Positions 39,067 through 49,511 of a DNA stretch of 64,000 nucleotides are shown piece after piece. Below the pieces are notes generated by a model. That model was not told the DNA's origin, searched no databases, and saw nothing but the letters and a program-made list of their open reading frames with translations. Numbering within the stretch: position 1 is the first letter of the stretch; every line of letters begins with the position of its first letter. The stretch comes from Entomohabitans teleogrylli. GTDB taxonomy: Bacteria > Pseudomonadota > Gammaproteobacteria > Enterobacterales > Enterobacteriaceae. The stretch spans positions 1 through 64,000 of the forward strand of contig NZ_LLXO01000030.1 in the NCBI RefSeq assembly GCF_001484765.1, in the 5' to 3' direction. Both the position numbers and the translations under genes were made by a program.

Positions 39067-39067
39067 T

Positions 39068-39094
39068 TCAAGTTTTAGCGCTGTGGGTCGATAA
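39068..39094 (+). promoter_or_regulatory. FliA (sigma-28) promoter of flgKL
   Basis: TCAAGTTT (39068-39075), an 11-nt spacer and GTCGATAA (39087-39094) match the sigma-28 consensus at all but two positions with exact spacing. It begins just after the flgJ stop and about 30 bp before flgK. This is the expected class 3 promoter for the hook-associated genes. Confidence 0.9.
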
Positions 39095-39125
39095 CCCCGA
39101 TGATATCTGTTGAGAAGGAGTCGCC

Positions 39126-40784
39126 ATGTCAGGCAGCCTGATTAACAGCGCCATGAGCGGTCTGAGCGCCGCTCAGGTGGCGCTGAATACCGTAAGCAAC
39201 AATATTTCCAGCTATAATGTGGCGGGTTACTCACGCCAGACCACGGTGTTAACCCAGACGCAGAGTACCCTCGGGGCCGGAGGATGGTCAGGCAATGGCG
39301 TCACGGTGAGTGCTATCCAGCGTGAATATGATGCGTTTATCAGCGGTCAGTTGAACGCGGCGCAGACCCAGAGCAGTGGGCTGACCAGCCGTTATCAGCA
39401 ACTGGCGCAGGTGGATGACCTGTTTGCCGACAGCACCAGTAATCTGACTACGGCAATGCGCGGATTTTTCTCGGCCCTGACCACTTTAACCAGTAACGCC
39501 AACGATCCCGCCGCCCGCGAATCCTTACTGGGCCAGGCTTACGGGCTGGTCAATCAGTTCCGGGTTACGGACCAGTATTTGCGCAATATGGATAAACAGG
39601 TGAACAGCGCTGTTAGCTCCAGTGTGGCGCAGATTAATAGCTATACCCAACAGATTGCCGCGCTGAACGACAAAATCGGCCAGATGACCGCTGTAGGTAG
39701 CGGCGCGCAGCCTAATGATTTGCTGGACAGGCGCGATCAACTGCTCAGCGAACTGAACAAAATTGTCGGCGTTCAGGTCACGGTTCAGGATGGTAATAGC
39801 TGGAATGTCAGTATGGCCAACGGGATTACCCTGGTGCAGGGAGGACGCGCATCGGCCCTGGCGGCAGTTCCTTCCGCCGCCGATCCCGGTCGCACGGTAG
39901 TGGCGACGGTTGATAGCGTTGCCGGGACGCTCGAGATTCCCGAACAGCAGATTGCCTCTGGCTCGCTGGGAGGGGTACTGACTTTTCGCAGTCAGGATCT
40001 GGATAGTGCGCGCAATCAGATGGGACAACTGGCGCTGGCGTTTACATCGGCGATTAACCAACAGCACGCCAGCGGTTTTGATGCGAACGGCGATGCGGGA
40101 AGCGCGCTATTTACCTCTGGCGCCCCGGCAGCACAGGGCAATAAGCACAATGACGGATCTGCATCCCTGAGCATCAGCGTGACGGATAGTCGCCAGGTGC
40201 AGGCCAGCAGTTACCGCGTGGCGTACGGCCAGCAGGGCTGGCAGGTGACGCGTCAACCCGCGGGAACCGTGGTGGACGCTCAGGTGAGCAATAATTCGCC
40301 GCTGACCATTGAATTTGAAGGGCTGTCGCTGTCGCTGTCGGTGAGCGGTAGCGCCGCGCCGGGCGACAGCTTTACCGTTAACCCGGTGCGCGATGTGATT
40401 GCCGGGATGAGCGTTGCCATCAACGACGGCGCGCAACTGGCGCTGGCCGGGGAAAGCGATGCCGGGGAGAGCGATAATCGCAATGCCCAGGCGCTGCTGG
40501 ATCTGCAAAACGCCAGCCTTGTCGGGGGCAATAAAACCTTTAACGATAGCTATGCCGGGATGGTGGCGGACATCGGTAACAAGACCAGTACCCTGAAAAC
40601 CACCAGCGCCACTCAGGCAAGCGTAGTGACGCAACTGACCGAACAGCAACAGTCGATCTCCGGGGTTAATCTTGACGAGGAGTACGGCAATCTGCAGCGC
40701 TACCAGCAATATTATCTGGCCAATGCTCAGGTGTTGCGCACCGCCAGTACGTTGTTCGACGCCCTGTTATCCATTCGATCATAA
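39126..40784 (+). CDS. flgK: Hook-associated protein 1 FlgK
   Basis: First hook-filament junction protein, 552 aa (E. coli 547). It has the N-terminal ALNTVSNNISSYNVAGYSRQTTV, the coiled-coil-like region around 150-210, a variable middle, and the C-terminal LDEEYGNLQRYQQYYLANAQVL typical of FlgK. It starts with ATG after GAGAAGGAGTCGCC. Its chaperone FlgN is encoded upstream in this window. Confidence 0.97.
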   Translation: MSGSLINSAMSGLSAAQVALNTVSNNISSYNVAGYSRQTTVLTQTQSTLGAGGWSGNGVTVSAIQREYDAFISGQLNAAQTQSSGLTSRYQQLAQVDDLFADSTSNLTTAMRGFFSALTTLTSNANDPAARESLLGQAYGLVNQFRVTDQYLRNMDKQVNSAVSSSVAQINSYTQQIAALNDKIGQMTAVGSGAQPNDLLDRRDQLLSELNKIVGVQVTVQDGNSWNVSMANGITLVQGGRASALAAVPSAADPGRTVVATVDSVAGTLEIPEQQIASGSLGGVLTFRSQDLDSARNQMGQLALAFTSAINQQHASGFDANGDAGSALFTSGAPAAQGNKHNDGSASLSISVTDSRQVQASSYRVAYGQQGWQVTRQPAGTVVDAQVSNNSPLTIEFEGLSLSLSVSGSAAPGDSFTVNPVRDVIAGMSVAINDGAQLALAGESDAGESDNRNAQALLDLQNASLVGGNKTFNDSYAGMVADIGNKTSTLKTTSATQASVVTQLTEQQQSISGVNLDEEYGNLQRYQQYYLANAQVLRTASTLFDALLSIRS

Positions 40785-40796
40785 GGAACTATTGCG

Positions 40797-41762
40797 ATGC
40801 GGGTCAGCACCCAGATGATGTACGAGCAGACCATGGGCGGCATTACGCGTTCCCAGAGCGTCTGGCTGGCGGCCGGTGAACAAATGTCAACCGGCAAGCG
40901 GGTGAACCGTCCTTCGGACGATCCCGTGGCGGCGGCGCAGGCGGTGGTGTTGAGCCAGTCGCAGGCGCAAAACAGCCAGTATGCTACAGCGCGCACTTTC
41001 GCCACCCAAAAGGTATCGATGGAGGAGAATATTCTCGGACAGGTGACCACCGCTATACAGTCGGCGCAGGAGAAGATCGTCTATGCGTCGACCGGCACCC
41101 TGAGCGATAACGACCGGGCGTCGCTGGCGACCGATCTTCAGGGGATCCGTGACAACCTGCTGAACCTGGCCAACAGTACTGATGGTAACGGTAACGCCAT
41201 CTTTGCCGGTTATAAAACCGATACTAAACCCTTTGCGGAAGATGCTTCCGGCAACGTGGTGTATCAGGGCGGGGATAAACAGGTCACCCAGCAGGTGGAT
41301 AGCGCCCGCATCATGGTGATTGGTCATACCGGAAGCCAGGTGTTTGATACGCTGCCGGCGAACGCGGTGGCGGAGCCGGATGGTAGCGCCAGCGAAAGTA
41401 GTCTGTTCCGGATGCTGGACAGCGCGATCGATGCGCTGAACACGCCGCAGGCGGATCTTGATAACGCCGGCAAAGCGACGCTACAGGCAGCGGTAGAGAA
41501 AACTAACCGCGGATTACGCAACGCGCTTAACAACGTACTGACGGTGCGCGCCGGACTGGGGACTCAGCTCGATGAGCTGGAATCTCTTGACCAGGCGGGG
41601 GATAACCGCAGCCTGGCGCAGACTCAGCAGATGAGCGACCTGGTGGATGCCGACTGGAATGCCACCATCTCCTCGTATGTTATGCAGCAGGCGGCGCTCC
41701 AGGCGTCGTATAAGACGTTCAGCGATATGCAGTCGATGTCCCTGTTCCAGCTCAATAAATAA
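40797..41762 (+). CDS. flgL: Hook-associated protein 3 FlgL
   Basis: Second junction protein, 321 aa (E. coli 317), related to flagellin at both ends: MRVSTQMMYEQTMGGITRSQ and GEQMSTGKRVNRPSDDPVAA at the N-terminus, and the C-terminal helix SSYVMQQAALQASYKTFSDMQ (given in overlapping part). It lies 12 bp after flgK and is followed by a strong terminator. Confidence 0.97.
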   Translation: MRVSTQMMYEQTMGGITRSQSVWLAAGEQMSTGKRVNRPSDDPVAAAQAVVLSQSQAQNSQYATARTFATQKVSMEENILGQVTTAIQSAQEKIVYASTGTLSDNDRASLATDLQGIRDNLLNLANSTDGNGNAIFAGYKTDTKPFAEDASGNVVYQGGDKQVTQQVDSARIMVIGHTGSQVFDTLPANAVAEPDGSASESSLFRMLDSAIDALNTPQADLDNAGKATLQAAVEKTNRGLRNALNNVLTVRAGLGTQLDELESLDQAGDNRSLAQTQQMSDLVDADWNATISSYVMQQAALQASYKTFSDMQSMSLFQLNK

Positions 41763-41810
41763 ACCCTATTCGCTTTAGAGCATGTATCTTGCCGGAACAT
41801 GCTTTATTTA

Positions 41811-41842
41811 CCCGCTGGCCCGGATGTGCAGCGGGTTTTTTT
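41811..41842 (+). terminator. Terminator of flgKL
   Basis: CCCGCTG (41811-41817) pairs with CAGCGGG (41829-41835), followed by seven T residues. Confidence 0.88.
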
Positions 41843-41966
41843 ATTGCTCCGATTGATATCCTGAGCGCGTTTTCCCGCAGGTAAGCGGTGTTCATTGATT
41901 CTCCGCAGACCCGCCAGGCTATTTTGCATGGCGATCCTGGCGGAGTTTCCGGGCGTAACGACAGAT

Positions 41967-41994
41967 AAAAAAATGGCCAGCGGGTGCTGGCCAT
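41967..41994 (-). terminator. Terminator of rne
   Basis: On the minus strand a perfect 9-bp stem ATGGCCAGC/GCTGGCCAT (41973-41981 with 41986-41994) is followed by a T-run. It lies 25 bp after the rne stop. Confidence 0.9.
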
Positions 41995-42018
41995 CGATCA
42001 CGTCAGGGAACCCGACGG

Positions 42019-45000
42019 TTATTGCGGTTTGCCCGCCGGTGCGGAAGCCTGCTGGCTGGCGCTGTGGCCGCCGGCGGAACCCTTGCCTGCGAACTGATAC
42101 GCCGGACGCTGCCAGTCGCTGTGACGCGGCGCCTGTGCGACATAGGCCGGTGCCGGCGCTTTGGTCATTGGGGCGCTGGCGTGCCCGCCGGAAACCACCG
42201 CTTTTGTCGTTTCAGTCACCGCAGGCTGTGGTTCGGCGCGAACTGGTTGTTCCACGATAGCCGGCGCTTCGACAGATTCAACACTGGCGGCAATGACTGG
42301 CGCAGTGGGTTCAGCAGTAGATTGCGCGGCGATAACCGGTACGGTAGTTTCTGCCACCGGCTCAACCACGGCTTCTGGCTGTGCTGCTGCGGCTTCTTCC
42401 TGTTCAGTCACGACTTGCGCATCGACAGCCTGTTCAGCCACGTTTTCTGCTACCGGCATATCGGCGGCGGCAATGATTTGCGGCTGTTCAGTCACCGGTG
42501 CGGCAATCACTTCCGGATGCGTGGTCTGCGGCTCAACAGCAGCGGCGACCGCTGTTTCCTGAGTGATTACCGGTTCAACCTGTACCGGCTCAGAGGTCAC
42601 GGTTGGCTCATCGGCGACCGCAGGCTGCGCGGCAACGCTGACCGGCGATACCACCGGCTGAATAACTTCCACCTGAGCAACCTCTGGCTGTTCGGTGGCG
42701 GCCGGCAGGGCGATTACGCTATCGCGGGTTTCCTGCGCTTCGTCCTGAGGACGGGCGATCGGGTAGCGAATCCACACTTTACCGGAAGCCATTTCCGGAG
42801 AGGCGCAGGCCACGGTCAGCGGCATCGGCGATACGGCAGGGTAGCGCTCATCGCGGTAGCGACGGCGACGCTGGCCGCTTACGCGCAGATGGCGCGGAGA
42901 ACGGCGGGAACGACGCGGCATACCGGCGCTGGTTTCGCTGCGCGCTTCGCCATTCTCATCCTCAGCGCTACTGGTTTCCGTAGTGTTGACAGCAACAGGC
43001 AGCGCTGGCGCCGCGGGTTCGGCTGGCAGAGTCGCGGGCAGCGACGCAACAGGGGCGGCCAGCGCCTCAGTGACGACTTCCTGTACGACGACATCCTGCG
43101 ACGCGGCGCTTTCTGCGCTTTCAATACGTACTTTCTGGTTTAGCTGGCGCGGTTTGCGGCGCGGCATCACCTGAACGCGTTCTTCCTGTTCATTTTCCTG
43201 CTCGGTGACGTTGTCACGCTGCAGTGACTTAACTTCCTGTTGCGCCTGACGTTTTTCATCATTGCGACGGCGATTACGTTCACGACGCGGCTGCTGCGGT
43301 TTATCCTGCTGCTGCTCGTCGGCGCCGCTGGTCTGGCGTGCCTGAACATCACTGGTTTGCGGCTGCGCCTGGCGGCGATTGCGGCGATTATCGTCGCGAT
43401 TTTCACGCGGCTCACGGCCTTCACGCGCTTCGCTGCCGCGGTTATCGCGATTACTGTTTCTGTCGTTACGGTCGCGGCGATTGTTCTGGCGACGGTTGTT
43501 ACGACGATCCTGCTGCTTAGCGGTGGTCTGCTCTTCTTTTGCCTCTTTAGCCACACTGGTTTCAGCGCTGTCATCGCCGGCAAACATTTTCTTCAGACCG
43601 GCAATAAGACGTCCAAAGAAGCCCGGGCCTGACGGCTGCGCGGCTGCGCTACTGGCGACAACGGTCGGCGCGGTTTTCTCCTGCGCTTTAGGCTGCGCGC
43701 TTTCCGCCGGCATCGGCGGAACTTCCGGCATCACAAAGGTCGCCAGCGCCGGCTGTTCCGGACGCTTACGCTCGGTCGGCTCATCGTCGATTACCCCAGC
43801 CGCCATCTCTTCTTCGTGCAGCTTCGGCAACAGGTAGCTCAGAACCTGAGTCTCTTCGCCTTTGCGGATACGCAGTACGGAATAGTGCGGCGTCTCCATC
43901 TGATCGTTAGGCACCACGATGCAGCGGATGCCATTCTGGCGCTGTTCGATGGCGCTGATGGCCTGACGTTTTTCGTTCAGCAGATAGGAGGCGATCGGCA
44001 CCGGCACGATGGCGTGCACTTCCTGGGTGTTCTCCTTCAGCGCTTCTTCTTCGATCAGACGCAGAATGGAAAGCGACAGGGATTCGTTATCGCGAATAGT
44101 ACCAGTGCCGCTACAGCGTGGGCACACGTGGTGGCTGGACTCGCCGAGCGACGGGCTCAGACGCTGACGGGACATCTCCAGCAGGCCGAAGCGCGAAATA
44201 TGGCTGATCTGTATGCGCGCCCGGTCCTGACGCACCGCTTCACGCAGACGGTTTTCCACCGCACGCTGGTGGCGCACCGGAGTCATATCGATAAAGTCGA
44301 TGACGATCAAACCGCCGAGGTCGCGCAGGCGTAGCTGGCGGGCAATTTCATCGGCCGCTTCAAGGTTGGTGTTGAAGGCGGTTTCTTCAATATCGCCGCC
44401 GCGGGTGGCGCGGGCGGAGTTGATATCAATGGCGGTCAGCGCTTCGGTAGTATCGATAACGATAGAGCCGCCGGACGGCAGACGTACTTCGCGCTGGAAC
44501 GCGGATTCGATCTGCGATTCAATCTGGTAGTGGCTGAACAGCGGAATTTCGCCGGTGTACAGCTTAATTTTGCTGGTGAAATCCGGACGACCCAGCGCGG
44601 CGATATGCTGGCGGGCCAGTTCAAGGATTTTCGGGTTGTCGATGAGAATCTCGCCGATGTCCTGGCGCAGATAATCGCGGAAAGCGCGGACAATGACATT
44701 GCTTTCCTGGTGAATCAGGAACGGCGCCGGGCGGCTTTCCGCCGCTTTCTGGATGGCCTCCCAGTGCTTGAGGCGGAAGCTGAGGTCCCACTGCAGCGCT
44801 TCGGCGGATTTCCCCACCCCGGCGGTACGCACGATAAGACCCATGCCGTCCGGGACTTCCAGCGACGCCAGCGCCTCTTTCAGTTCGGTGCGGTCATCGC
44901 CTTCAATCCGGCGTGAAATACCGCCGGCACGCGGGTTATTCGGCATTAACACCAGATAACTTCCCGCCAGACTAATAAAAGTGGTCAGCGCAGCCCCTTT

Positions 45001-45333
45001 GTTGCCGCGCTCTTCTTTATCGATCTGGACAATAACCTCCTGACCTTCGCGCAGCACATCTTTGATGTTCGGGCGACCGTGAGAGGCGTAATTGCTGGGG
45101 AAGTATTCGCGGGCGATTTCTTTCAGAGGGAGGAAACCATGGCGCTCGGCGCCATAATCGACAAATGCTGCTTCCAGACTGGGTTCGATACGAGTGATTT
45201 TGCCTTTGTAGATGTTCGCTTTTTTCTGCTCGTGCCCCGGGCTTTCGATATCCAGGTCGTACAGACGCTGCCCATCAACAAGGGCGACACGCAACTCTTC
45301 TTGCTGAGTTGCGTTTATTAACATTCTTTTCAT
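42019..45333 (-). CDS. rne: Ribonuclease E
   Basis: Essential endoribonuclease and degradosome scaffold for mRNA decay and rRNA/tRNA processing. The product is 1104 aa (E. coli 1061), longer only in the low-complexity C-terminal half. The catalytic half (1-530) has an S1 domain (about 36-119), 5'-sensor and RNase H-like parts, Mg ligands Asp303 and Asp346, and zinc-link cysteines 404 and 407 (CPRCSGTG). The membrane-anchoring amphipathic helix is in the [16 protein letters not shown] segment (about 567-582). An Arg-rich RNA-binding region and Ala/Val/Glu-rich repeats follow. It is preceded by a long autoregulatory leader. Confidence 0.96.
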   Translation of the reverse strand: MKRMLINATQQEELRVALVDGQRLYDLDIESPGHEQKKANIYKGKITRIEPSLEAAFVDYGAERHGFLPLKEIAREYFPSNYASHGRPNIKDVLREGQEVIVQIDKEERGNKGAALTTFISLAGSYLVLMPNNPRAGGISRRIEGDDRTELKEALASLEVPDGMGLIVRTAGVGKSAEALQWDLSFRLKHWEAIQKAAESRPAPFLIHQESNVIVRAFRDYLRQDIGEILIDNPKILELARQHIAALGRPDFTSKIKLYTGEIPLFSHYQIESQIESAFQREVRLPSGGSIVIDTTEALTAIDINSARATRGGDIEETAFNTNLEAADEIARQLRLRDLGGLIVIDFIDMTPVRHQRAVENRLREAVRQDRARIQISHISRFGLLEMSRQRLSPSLGESSHHVCPRCSGTGTIRDNESLSLSILRLIEEEALKENTQEVHAIVPVPIASYLLNEKRQAISAIEQRQNGIRCIVVPNDQMETPHYSVLRIRKGEETQVLSYLLPKLHEEEMAAGVIDDEPTERKRPEQPALATFVMPEVPPMPAESAQPKAQEKTAPTVVASSAAAQPSGPGFFGRLIAGLKKMFAGDDSAETSVAKEAKEEQTTAKQQDRRNNRRQNNRRDRNDRNSNRDNRGSEAREGREPRENRDDNRRNRRQAQPQTSDVQARQTSGADEQQQDKPQQPRRERNRRRNDEKRQAQQEVKSLQRDNVTEQENEQEERVQVMPRRKPRQLNQKVRIESAESAASQDVVVQEVVTEALAAPVASLPATLPAEPAAPALPVAVNTTETSSAEDENGEARSETSAGMPRRSRRSPRHLRVSGQRRRRYRDERYPAVSPMPLTVACASPEMASGKVWIRYPIARPQDEAQETRDSVIALPAATEQPEVAQVEVIQPVVSPVSVAAQPAVADEPTVTSEPVQVEPVITQETAVAAAVEPQTTHPEVIAAPVTEQPQIIAAADMPVAENVAEQAVDAQVVTEQEEAAAAQPEAVVEPVAETTVPVIAAQSTAEPTAPVIAASVESVEAPAIVEQPVRAEPQPAVTETTKAVVSGGHASAPMTKAPAPAYVAQAPRHSDWQRPAYQFAGKGSAGGHSASQQASAPAGKPQ

Positions 45334-45700
45334 CGTAACTTACTCATTATTCTTACATTCATTAGTGACAGAGCGGCGGGCATGGCGACGACTTACCGGT
45401 GTATGACCGATGGCCTCGTGACTATTCGCAAAGTCGTCAACCTCACGGTTGTCGCTTGCATGGAGGCGCACAGTATCGGCTGCCTGTCTTTCAAACGGAA
45501 AAACAGCGCAATTTAGTCCGGGAATAGTCTGGGTTATGGTTTGCCAGAAAAGATTCCATTTGCCGGTAAGTACTGCAACCCGCAGCCCGCTAACTGCCTG
45601 ATAATTCATAACGTCTTACGCCATTGCTGCGTGAATGAATGACCAGGCAAAATGGGTAATTCCGCAAAAGTCCTTGCTTAACAAGTCTGAACACGGAAAA
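45334..45700 (-). promoter_or_regulatory. Long 5' leader of rne mRNA
   Basis: From the predicted start near 45700 to the rne ATG is about 365 nt without a coding region, very close to the 361-nt E. coli rne leader, whose hairpins are recognised by RNase E itself to autoregulate rne mRNA. The leader includes several inverted repeats, but I have not assigned them individually to the known hp1-hp3 elements. Confidence 0.7.
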
Positions 45701-45707
45701 CCACAGC

Positions 45708-45737
45708 ATTATTCCACTGCTCAGCGCGTGATAGCAA
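45708..45737 (-). promoter_or_regulatory. Predicted rne P1 promoter
   Basis: On the minus strand -35 TTGCTA (45732-45737), an 18-bp spacer and -10 AATAAT (45708-45713) give a predicted start near 45700. The resulting leader length agrees with the known E. coli rne transcript. The region also lies upstream of divergent rluC. Confidence 0.65.
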
Positions 45738-45911
45738 GATGACTTTTGCCATTTATCACCCGGTTTCTCACAGTTTTTGCACCGCTCTTCCCGCTGTGCT
45801 GCAATAACCAACAGAAAGACCGGCTTTTTTACTGCGCGCCAGGATGATTCTAAATATAAGCACAGAAAAAGAGGTGGCGCTATTCACCCCGGCTATTTAG
45901 AATCGCCGACC

Positions 45912-46871
45912 ATGAAAACAGAGACGCCATCCGTAAAAATCGTTGCTATTTCTGCTGACGAAGCAGGGCAGCGTATCGATAACTTTTTACGTACCCAGTT
46001 AAAAGGGGTACCGAAAAGTATGATTTATCGCATCCTGCGTAAGGGCGAGGTGCGGGTAAATAAGAAGCGCATCAAGCCTGAATATAAGCTGGAAGCCGGG
46101 GACGAAGTCCGTATTCCACCAGTACGCGTGGCCGAGCGAGAAGAAGAGGCGGTTTCGCCGCACCTGCAAAAGGTCGCCGCCCTCAGCGATGTCATTCTTT
46201 ATGAAGATGATCATCTGCTGGTGCTGAATAAACCCTCCGGTACCGCGGTGCACGGCGGCAGCGGCCTGAGTTTTGGGGTGATCGAAGGGTTGCGGGCGTT
46301 GCGCCCGGAGGCGCGTTTCCTGGAGCTGGTGCACCGTCTCGATCGCGATACATCCGGTGTGCTGCTGGTGGCGAAAAAACGTTCCGCGCTGCGCTCGCTG
46401 CATGAACAGTTACGCGATAAAGGAATGCAGAAAGATTACCTGGCGCTGGTGCGCGGCCAGTGGCAGTCGCACGTTAAAGCGGTTCAGGCGCCGCTGCTCA
46501 AGAATATCCTGCAGAGCGGCGAGCGCATCGTCCGGGTCAGCGGTGAAGGAAAACCGTCGGAGACGCGTTTTAAGGTAGAAGAGCGCTATGCCTTCGCCAC
46601 TCTGGTGCGCTGTAGCCCGATCACCGGGCGTACTCACCAGATTCGCGTGCATACCCTACATGCCGGGCATCCCATCGCGTTTGACGACCGCTACGGCGAT
46701 CGCGATTTCGACAGCCAGCTAACGGCAGCCGGCACCGGGTTAAATCGCCTGTTTCTGCACGCCGCGGCGCTGCGCTTTACGCATCCCGCGACCGGCGAAA
46801 TTATGCGTATGGAAGCGCCGCTGGACGATCGGCTTAAACAGTGTCTGCAGGTACTGCGCGCCAGCAAGTGA
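45912..46871 (+). CDS. rluC: 23S rRNA pseudouridine synthase C
   Basis: Makes pseudouridine at positions 955, 2504 and 2580 of 23S rRNA. The 319 aa equal E. coli. An N-terminal S4 RNA-binding domain (about 20-75) precedes the RluA-type catalytic domain with HRLDRDTSG (Asp144 catalytic). The start at 45912 (MKTETPSVKI) is set by homology; an in-frame reading back to 45777 adds 45 unlikely residues. Confidence 0.96.
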   Translation: MKTETPSVKIVAISADEAGQRIDNFLRTQLKGVPKSMIYRILRKGEVRVNKKRIKPEYKLEAGDEVRIPPVRVAEREEEAVSPHLQKVAALSDVILYEDDHLLVLNKPSGTAVHGGSGLSFGVIEGLRALRPEARFLELVHRLDRDTSGVLLVAKKRSALRSLHEQLRDKGMQKDYLALVRGQWQSHVKAVQAPLLKNILQSGERIVRVSGEGKPSETRFKVEERYAFATLVRCSPITGRTHQIRVHTLHAGHPIAFDDRYGDRDFDSQLTAAGTGLNRLFLHAAALRFTHPATGEIMRMEAPLDDRLKQCLQVLRASK

Positions 46872-46879
46872 CTGACGTC

Positions 46880-46900
46880 AGGCAAGGCGAGTTCTTGCCT
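46880..46900. terminator. Hairpin between convergent rluC and yceF
   Basis: AGGCAAG (46880-46886) pairs with CTTGCCT (46894-46900). It lies between convergent stop codons; the T-run is poor on both sides. Confidence 0.5.
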
Positions 46901-46923
46901 GCTTCCTGTCGCTATCCTGCCGT

Positions 46924-47508
46924 TTATGTCAGCAGCGGATTAACCCCTTCATTGCGTAGCATCGCGCACAGGGCGATCAGCGGCAGTCCGACCAGGGTAT
47001 TGGGATCGCGTCCTTCCAGACGTTCGAACAACGTTATCCCTAATCCTTCGCTTTTAAAACTGCCTGCGCACCACAGCGGTTGTTCGCGACGCACATAATG
47101 GTCGATCTCTTCATCGCTGAGGTGGCGAAAGTGGACGTCAAACGGCTCGCATTCGCTTTGCAGTTGCCCGTTGCTGGAATTAAAGAGCGCCAGGCCGGTA
47201 TAAAAGGTCACTCTGTTTCCGCGCGCCTGCCGCAGTTGAGCGACCGCATTTCGTTCAGTGTGCGGCTTGCCGGTAATGTTATTTCCCAGTACGCAAACCT
47301 GGTCGCTGCCTATAATAAGGTGTGAGGGATACTGAACGCGTAATGATTGCGCTTTTTCCCGGGCCAGGCGCGTGACCAGTTGGCGTGCCGTTTCGCCTTC
47401 GCGGGGCGTTTCGTCGGCGTCCGGAATGGCGCAAATAAAGGGGATGCCCAGTTTTTCCAGCAGCGCGCGGCGAAAGGGCGAGGTGGAAGCAAGCACGATG
47501 GGGGTCAT
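46924..47508 (-). CDS. yceF: 7-methyl-GTP pyrophosphatase (Maf family)
   Basis: House-cleaning nucleotide pyrophosphatase of the Maf family that hydrolyses m7GTP. The 194 aa equal E. coli YceF. It has the Maf opening [16 protein letters not shown] (6-21), the DETPREGE segment, the catalytic [10 protein letters not shown] (about 66-75) and the C-terminal [15 protein letters not shown]. It is divergent from yceD. Confidence 0.95.
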   Translation of the reverse strand: MTPIVLASTSPFRRALLEKLGIPFICAIPDADETPREGETARQLVTRLAREKAQSLRVQYPSHLIIGSDQVCVLGNNITGKPHTERNAVAQLRQARGNRVTFYTGLALFNSSNGQLQSECEPFDVHFRHLSDEEIDHYVRREQPLWCAGSFKSEGLGITLFERLEGRDPNTLVGLPLIALCAMLRNEGVNPLLT

Positions 47509-47610
47509 ATTTTTCCGTCGGTTTAGCCGTTCTGTAAGCGCTATTTTAAACTGTCCGCTGCGAATGTGTGCGAATAAATGGCAAAAGGTCAGCCCTGGCT
47601 GCCTTTTTCT

Positions 47611-47639
47611 TTGACTATATCCCGCTACAAAGTTAATAT
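47611..47639 (+). promoter_or_regulatory. Sigma-70 promoter of yceD-rpmF
   Basis: -35 TTGACT (47611-47616), a 17-bp spacer and -10 TAATAT (47634-47639) form a strong promoter. The expected start at about 47646 is only three bases before the yceD ATG (47649), so the transcript should be nearly leaderless. Confidence 0.8.
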
Positions 47640-47648
47640 GCGCGCCCT

Positions 47649-48170
47649 ATGCAAAAGGTAAAATTACCCCTGACTCTTGATCCGGTTCGTACGGCTCAGA
47701 AACGCCTTGATTACGAGGGTATTTATACCCCTGAACAGGTTGAGCGTGTCGCCGAATCTGTAGTCAGTGTGGACAGTGATGTGGAATGCGCGATGTCGTT
47801 TGCGGTTGACAGCCAGCGTCTTGCGGTGATCCGCGGGGATGCCCGGGTGTCGGTTACCCTGACATGTCAACGCTGCGGCCAGCCATTATCTCATCAGGTC
47901 TACACGCAGTATTGTTTCAGTCCGGTCAGAAGTGACGACCAGGCCGAAGCGTTGCCGGAAGCGTATGAACCGATTGAGGTTAACGAATTCGGTGAAATCG
48001 ATCTGCTGGCGATGGTAGAAGATGAAATTATCATCTCCTTACCGGTAGTTCCGGTGCACGATTCTGAACACTGTGAAGTGTCCGAAGCGGACATGGTCTT
48101 TGGCGAACTGCCTGATGAAGCGCAAAAGCCAAACCCATTTGCCGTATTAGCCAGTTTAAAGCGTAAGTAA
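47649..48170 (+). CDS. yceD: DUF177 protein YceD (23S rRNA accumulation protein)
   Basis: Zinc-ribbon-like protein of 173 aa, as in E. coli, of the DUF177 family, needed for normal 23S rRNA levels in plants and implicated in ribosome assembly in bacteria. It has a paired-cysteine motif [10 protein letters not shown] (about 72-81) and the acidic C-terminal part ending [10 protein letters not shown]. It has no Shine-Dalgarno sequence, and its promoter ends 9 bp upstream. It is co-transcribed with rpmF. Confidence 0.93.
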   Translation: MQKVKLPLTLDPVRTAQKRLDYEGIYTPEQVERVAESVVSVDSDVECAMSFAVDSQRLAVIRGDARVSVTLTCQRCGQPLSHQVYTQYCFSPVRSDDQAEALPEAYEPIEVNEFGEIDLLAMVEDEIIISLPVVPVHDSEHCEVSEADMVFGELPDEAQKPNPFAVLASLKRK

Positions 48171-48209
48171 TAGGTCTTTCCTGAAAAAACAGGGATAAAC
48201 CGTAATTGA

Positions 48210-48393
<184 letters not shown>

Positions 48394-48395
<2 letters not shown>

Positions 48396-48446
48396 TCACG
48401 CGCAAGCGTGATTCGGCTTAGCGTGTTTCGCCCCGCCGACGCGGGG
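48394..48446 (+). repeat. Two hairpins between rpmF and plsX
   Basis: AATCACGC/GCGTGATT (48394-48401 and 48406-48413) and CCCCGC/GCGGGG (about 48431-48446) occupy the rpmF-plsX gap. No T-run follows, so they more likely modulate mRNA stability or partial read-through than terminate. Confidence 0.5.
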
Positions 48447-48469
48447 TTAAACCGTCATCCGGCGATATC

Positions 48470-49501
48470 TTGACACGTCTAACCCTTGCGTTAGATGTCA
48501 TGGGCGGGGATTTTGGCCCCGCCGTGACAGTGCCTGCGGCTTTGCAGGCGCTGGATTCTAATTCACAACTGCACCTTCTGTTAGTCGGCGATCCCGACGC
48601 CATCACGCCATTACTTGCCAAAGCTGACTTCGAACAACGTTCGCGGCTGCAGATTATTGCTGCGGAGTCGGTTATTGCCAGTGATGCCAGACCGTCCCAG
48701 GCGATTCGTAATAGCCGGGGTTCTTCCATGCGCGTGGCGCTGGAACTGGTCAAAGAGGGGCGGGCGCAGGCCTGCGTCAGCGCCGGCAATACCGGGGCGC
48801 TAATGGGGCTGGCGAAACTGCTTCTCAAGCCGATTGAGGGCATTGAACGTCCGGCGCTGATGACCGTATTGCCCAATCAGCAAAAGGGCAAAACCGTTGT
48901 GCTGGATTTGGGCGCCAACGTCGCTTGCGACAGTACGATGCTGGTGCAATTCGCCATTATGGGGTCGGTCATGGCGGAAGAAGTGCTGGAAATCGCTCAA
49001 CCCCGCGTCGCGTTGCTTAATATCGGCGAAGAAGAGACCAAAGGGCTGGATAGCATTCGCGATGCGTCGGCAATGCTGAAATCTTCTCCTTCCATCAACT
49101 ATATTGGCTATTTAGAGGCCAACGAATTACTGACCGGTAAAACGGATGTCCTGGTATGTGACGGATTTGTCGGTAATGTCACACTGAAGACGATGGAAGG
49201 TGTTGTCAGAATGTTCCTTTCACTGCTGAAATCTCAGGGTGAGGGCAAAAAACGGTCATGGTGGCTGATTTTAGTTAAACGCTGGTTACAAAAAAGGCTT
49301 TCCCGGCGATTCAGTCACCTCAACCCCGACCAGTATAATGGCGCCTGTCTGTTAGGATTGCGCGGCACGGTGATTAAGAGCCACGGTGCGGCCAATCAGC
49401 GAGCGTTTGCGGTCGCCATTGAGCAGGCAGAGCAGGCAGTACGACGGCAAGTTCCGGAACGGATAGCCGCTCGTCTGGAATCTGTATTACCCCAGGAGTG
49501 A
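48470..49501 (+). CDS. plsX: Phosphate acyltransferase PlsX
   Basis: Converts acyl-ACP to acyl-phosphate for phosphatidic acid synthesis; peripheral membrane enzyme. It starts with TTG, as in E. coli ([16 protein letters not shown]). At 343 aa it is 13 shorter than the E. coli protein, because it stops at SVLPQE where E. coli continues. The catalytic core including [15 protein letters not shown] and [18 protein letters not shown] is intact, so this is a shorter tail rather than a broken gene. It is followed after 10 bp by fabH. Confidence 0.95.
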   Translation: MTRLTLALDVMGGDFGPAVTVPAALQALDSNSQLHLLLVGDPDAITPLLAKADFEQRSRLQIIAAESVIASDARPSQAIRNSRGSSMRVALELVKEGRAQACVSAGNTGALMGLAKLLLKPIEGIERPALMTVLPNQQKGKTVVLDLGANVACDSTMLVQFAIMGSVMAEEVLEIAQPRVALLNIGEEETKGLDSIRDASAMLKSSPSINYIGYLEANELLTGKTDVLVCDGFVGNVTLKTMEGVVRMFLSLLKSQGEGKKRSWWLILVKRWLQKRLSRRFSHLNPDQYNGACLLGLRGTVIKSHGAANQRAFAVAIEQAEQAVRRQVPERIAARLESVLPQE

Positions 49502-49511
49502 CTGAGCGTAC

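Noticed and set aside
42022-43143. Long plus-strand open frame of 373 codons opposite rne
   Set aside because: It is a mirror of the low-complexity Ala/Val/Glu- and Arg-rich coding of the rne C-terminal half. The translation is repetitive and resembles no protein.
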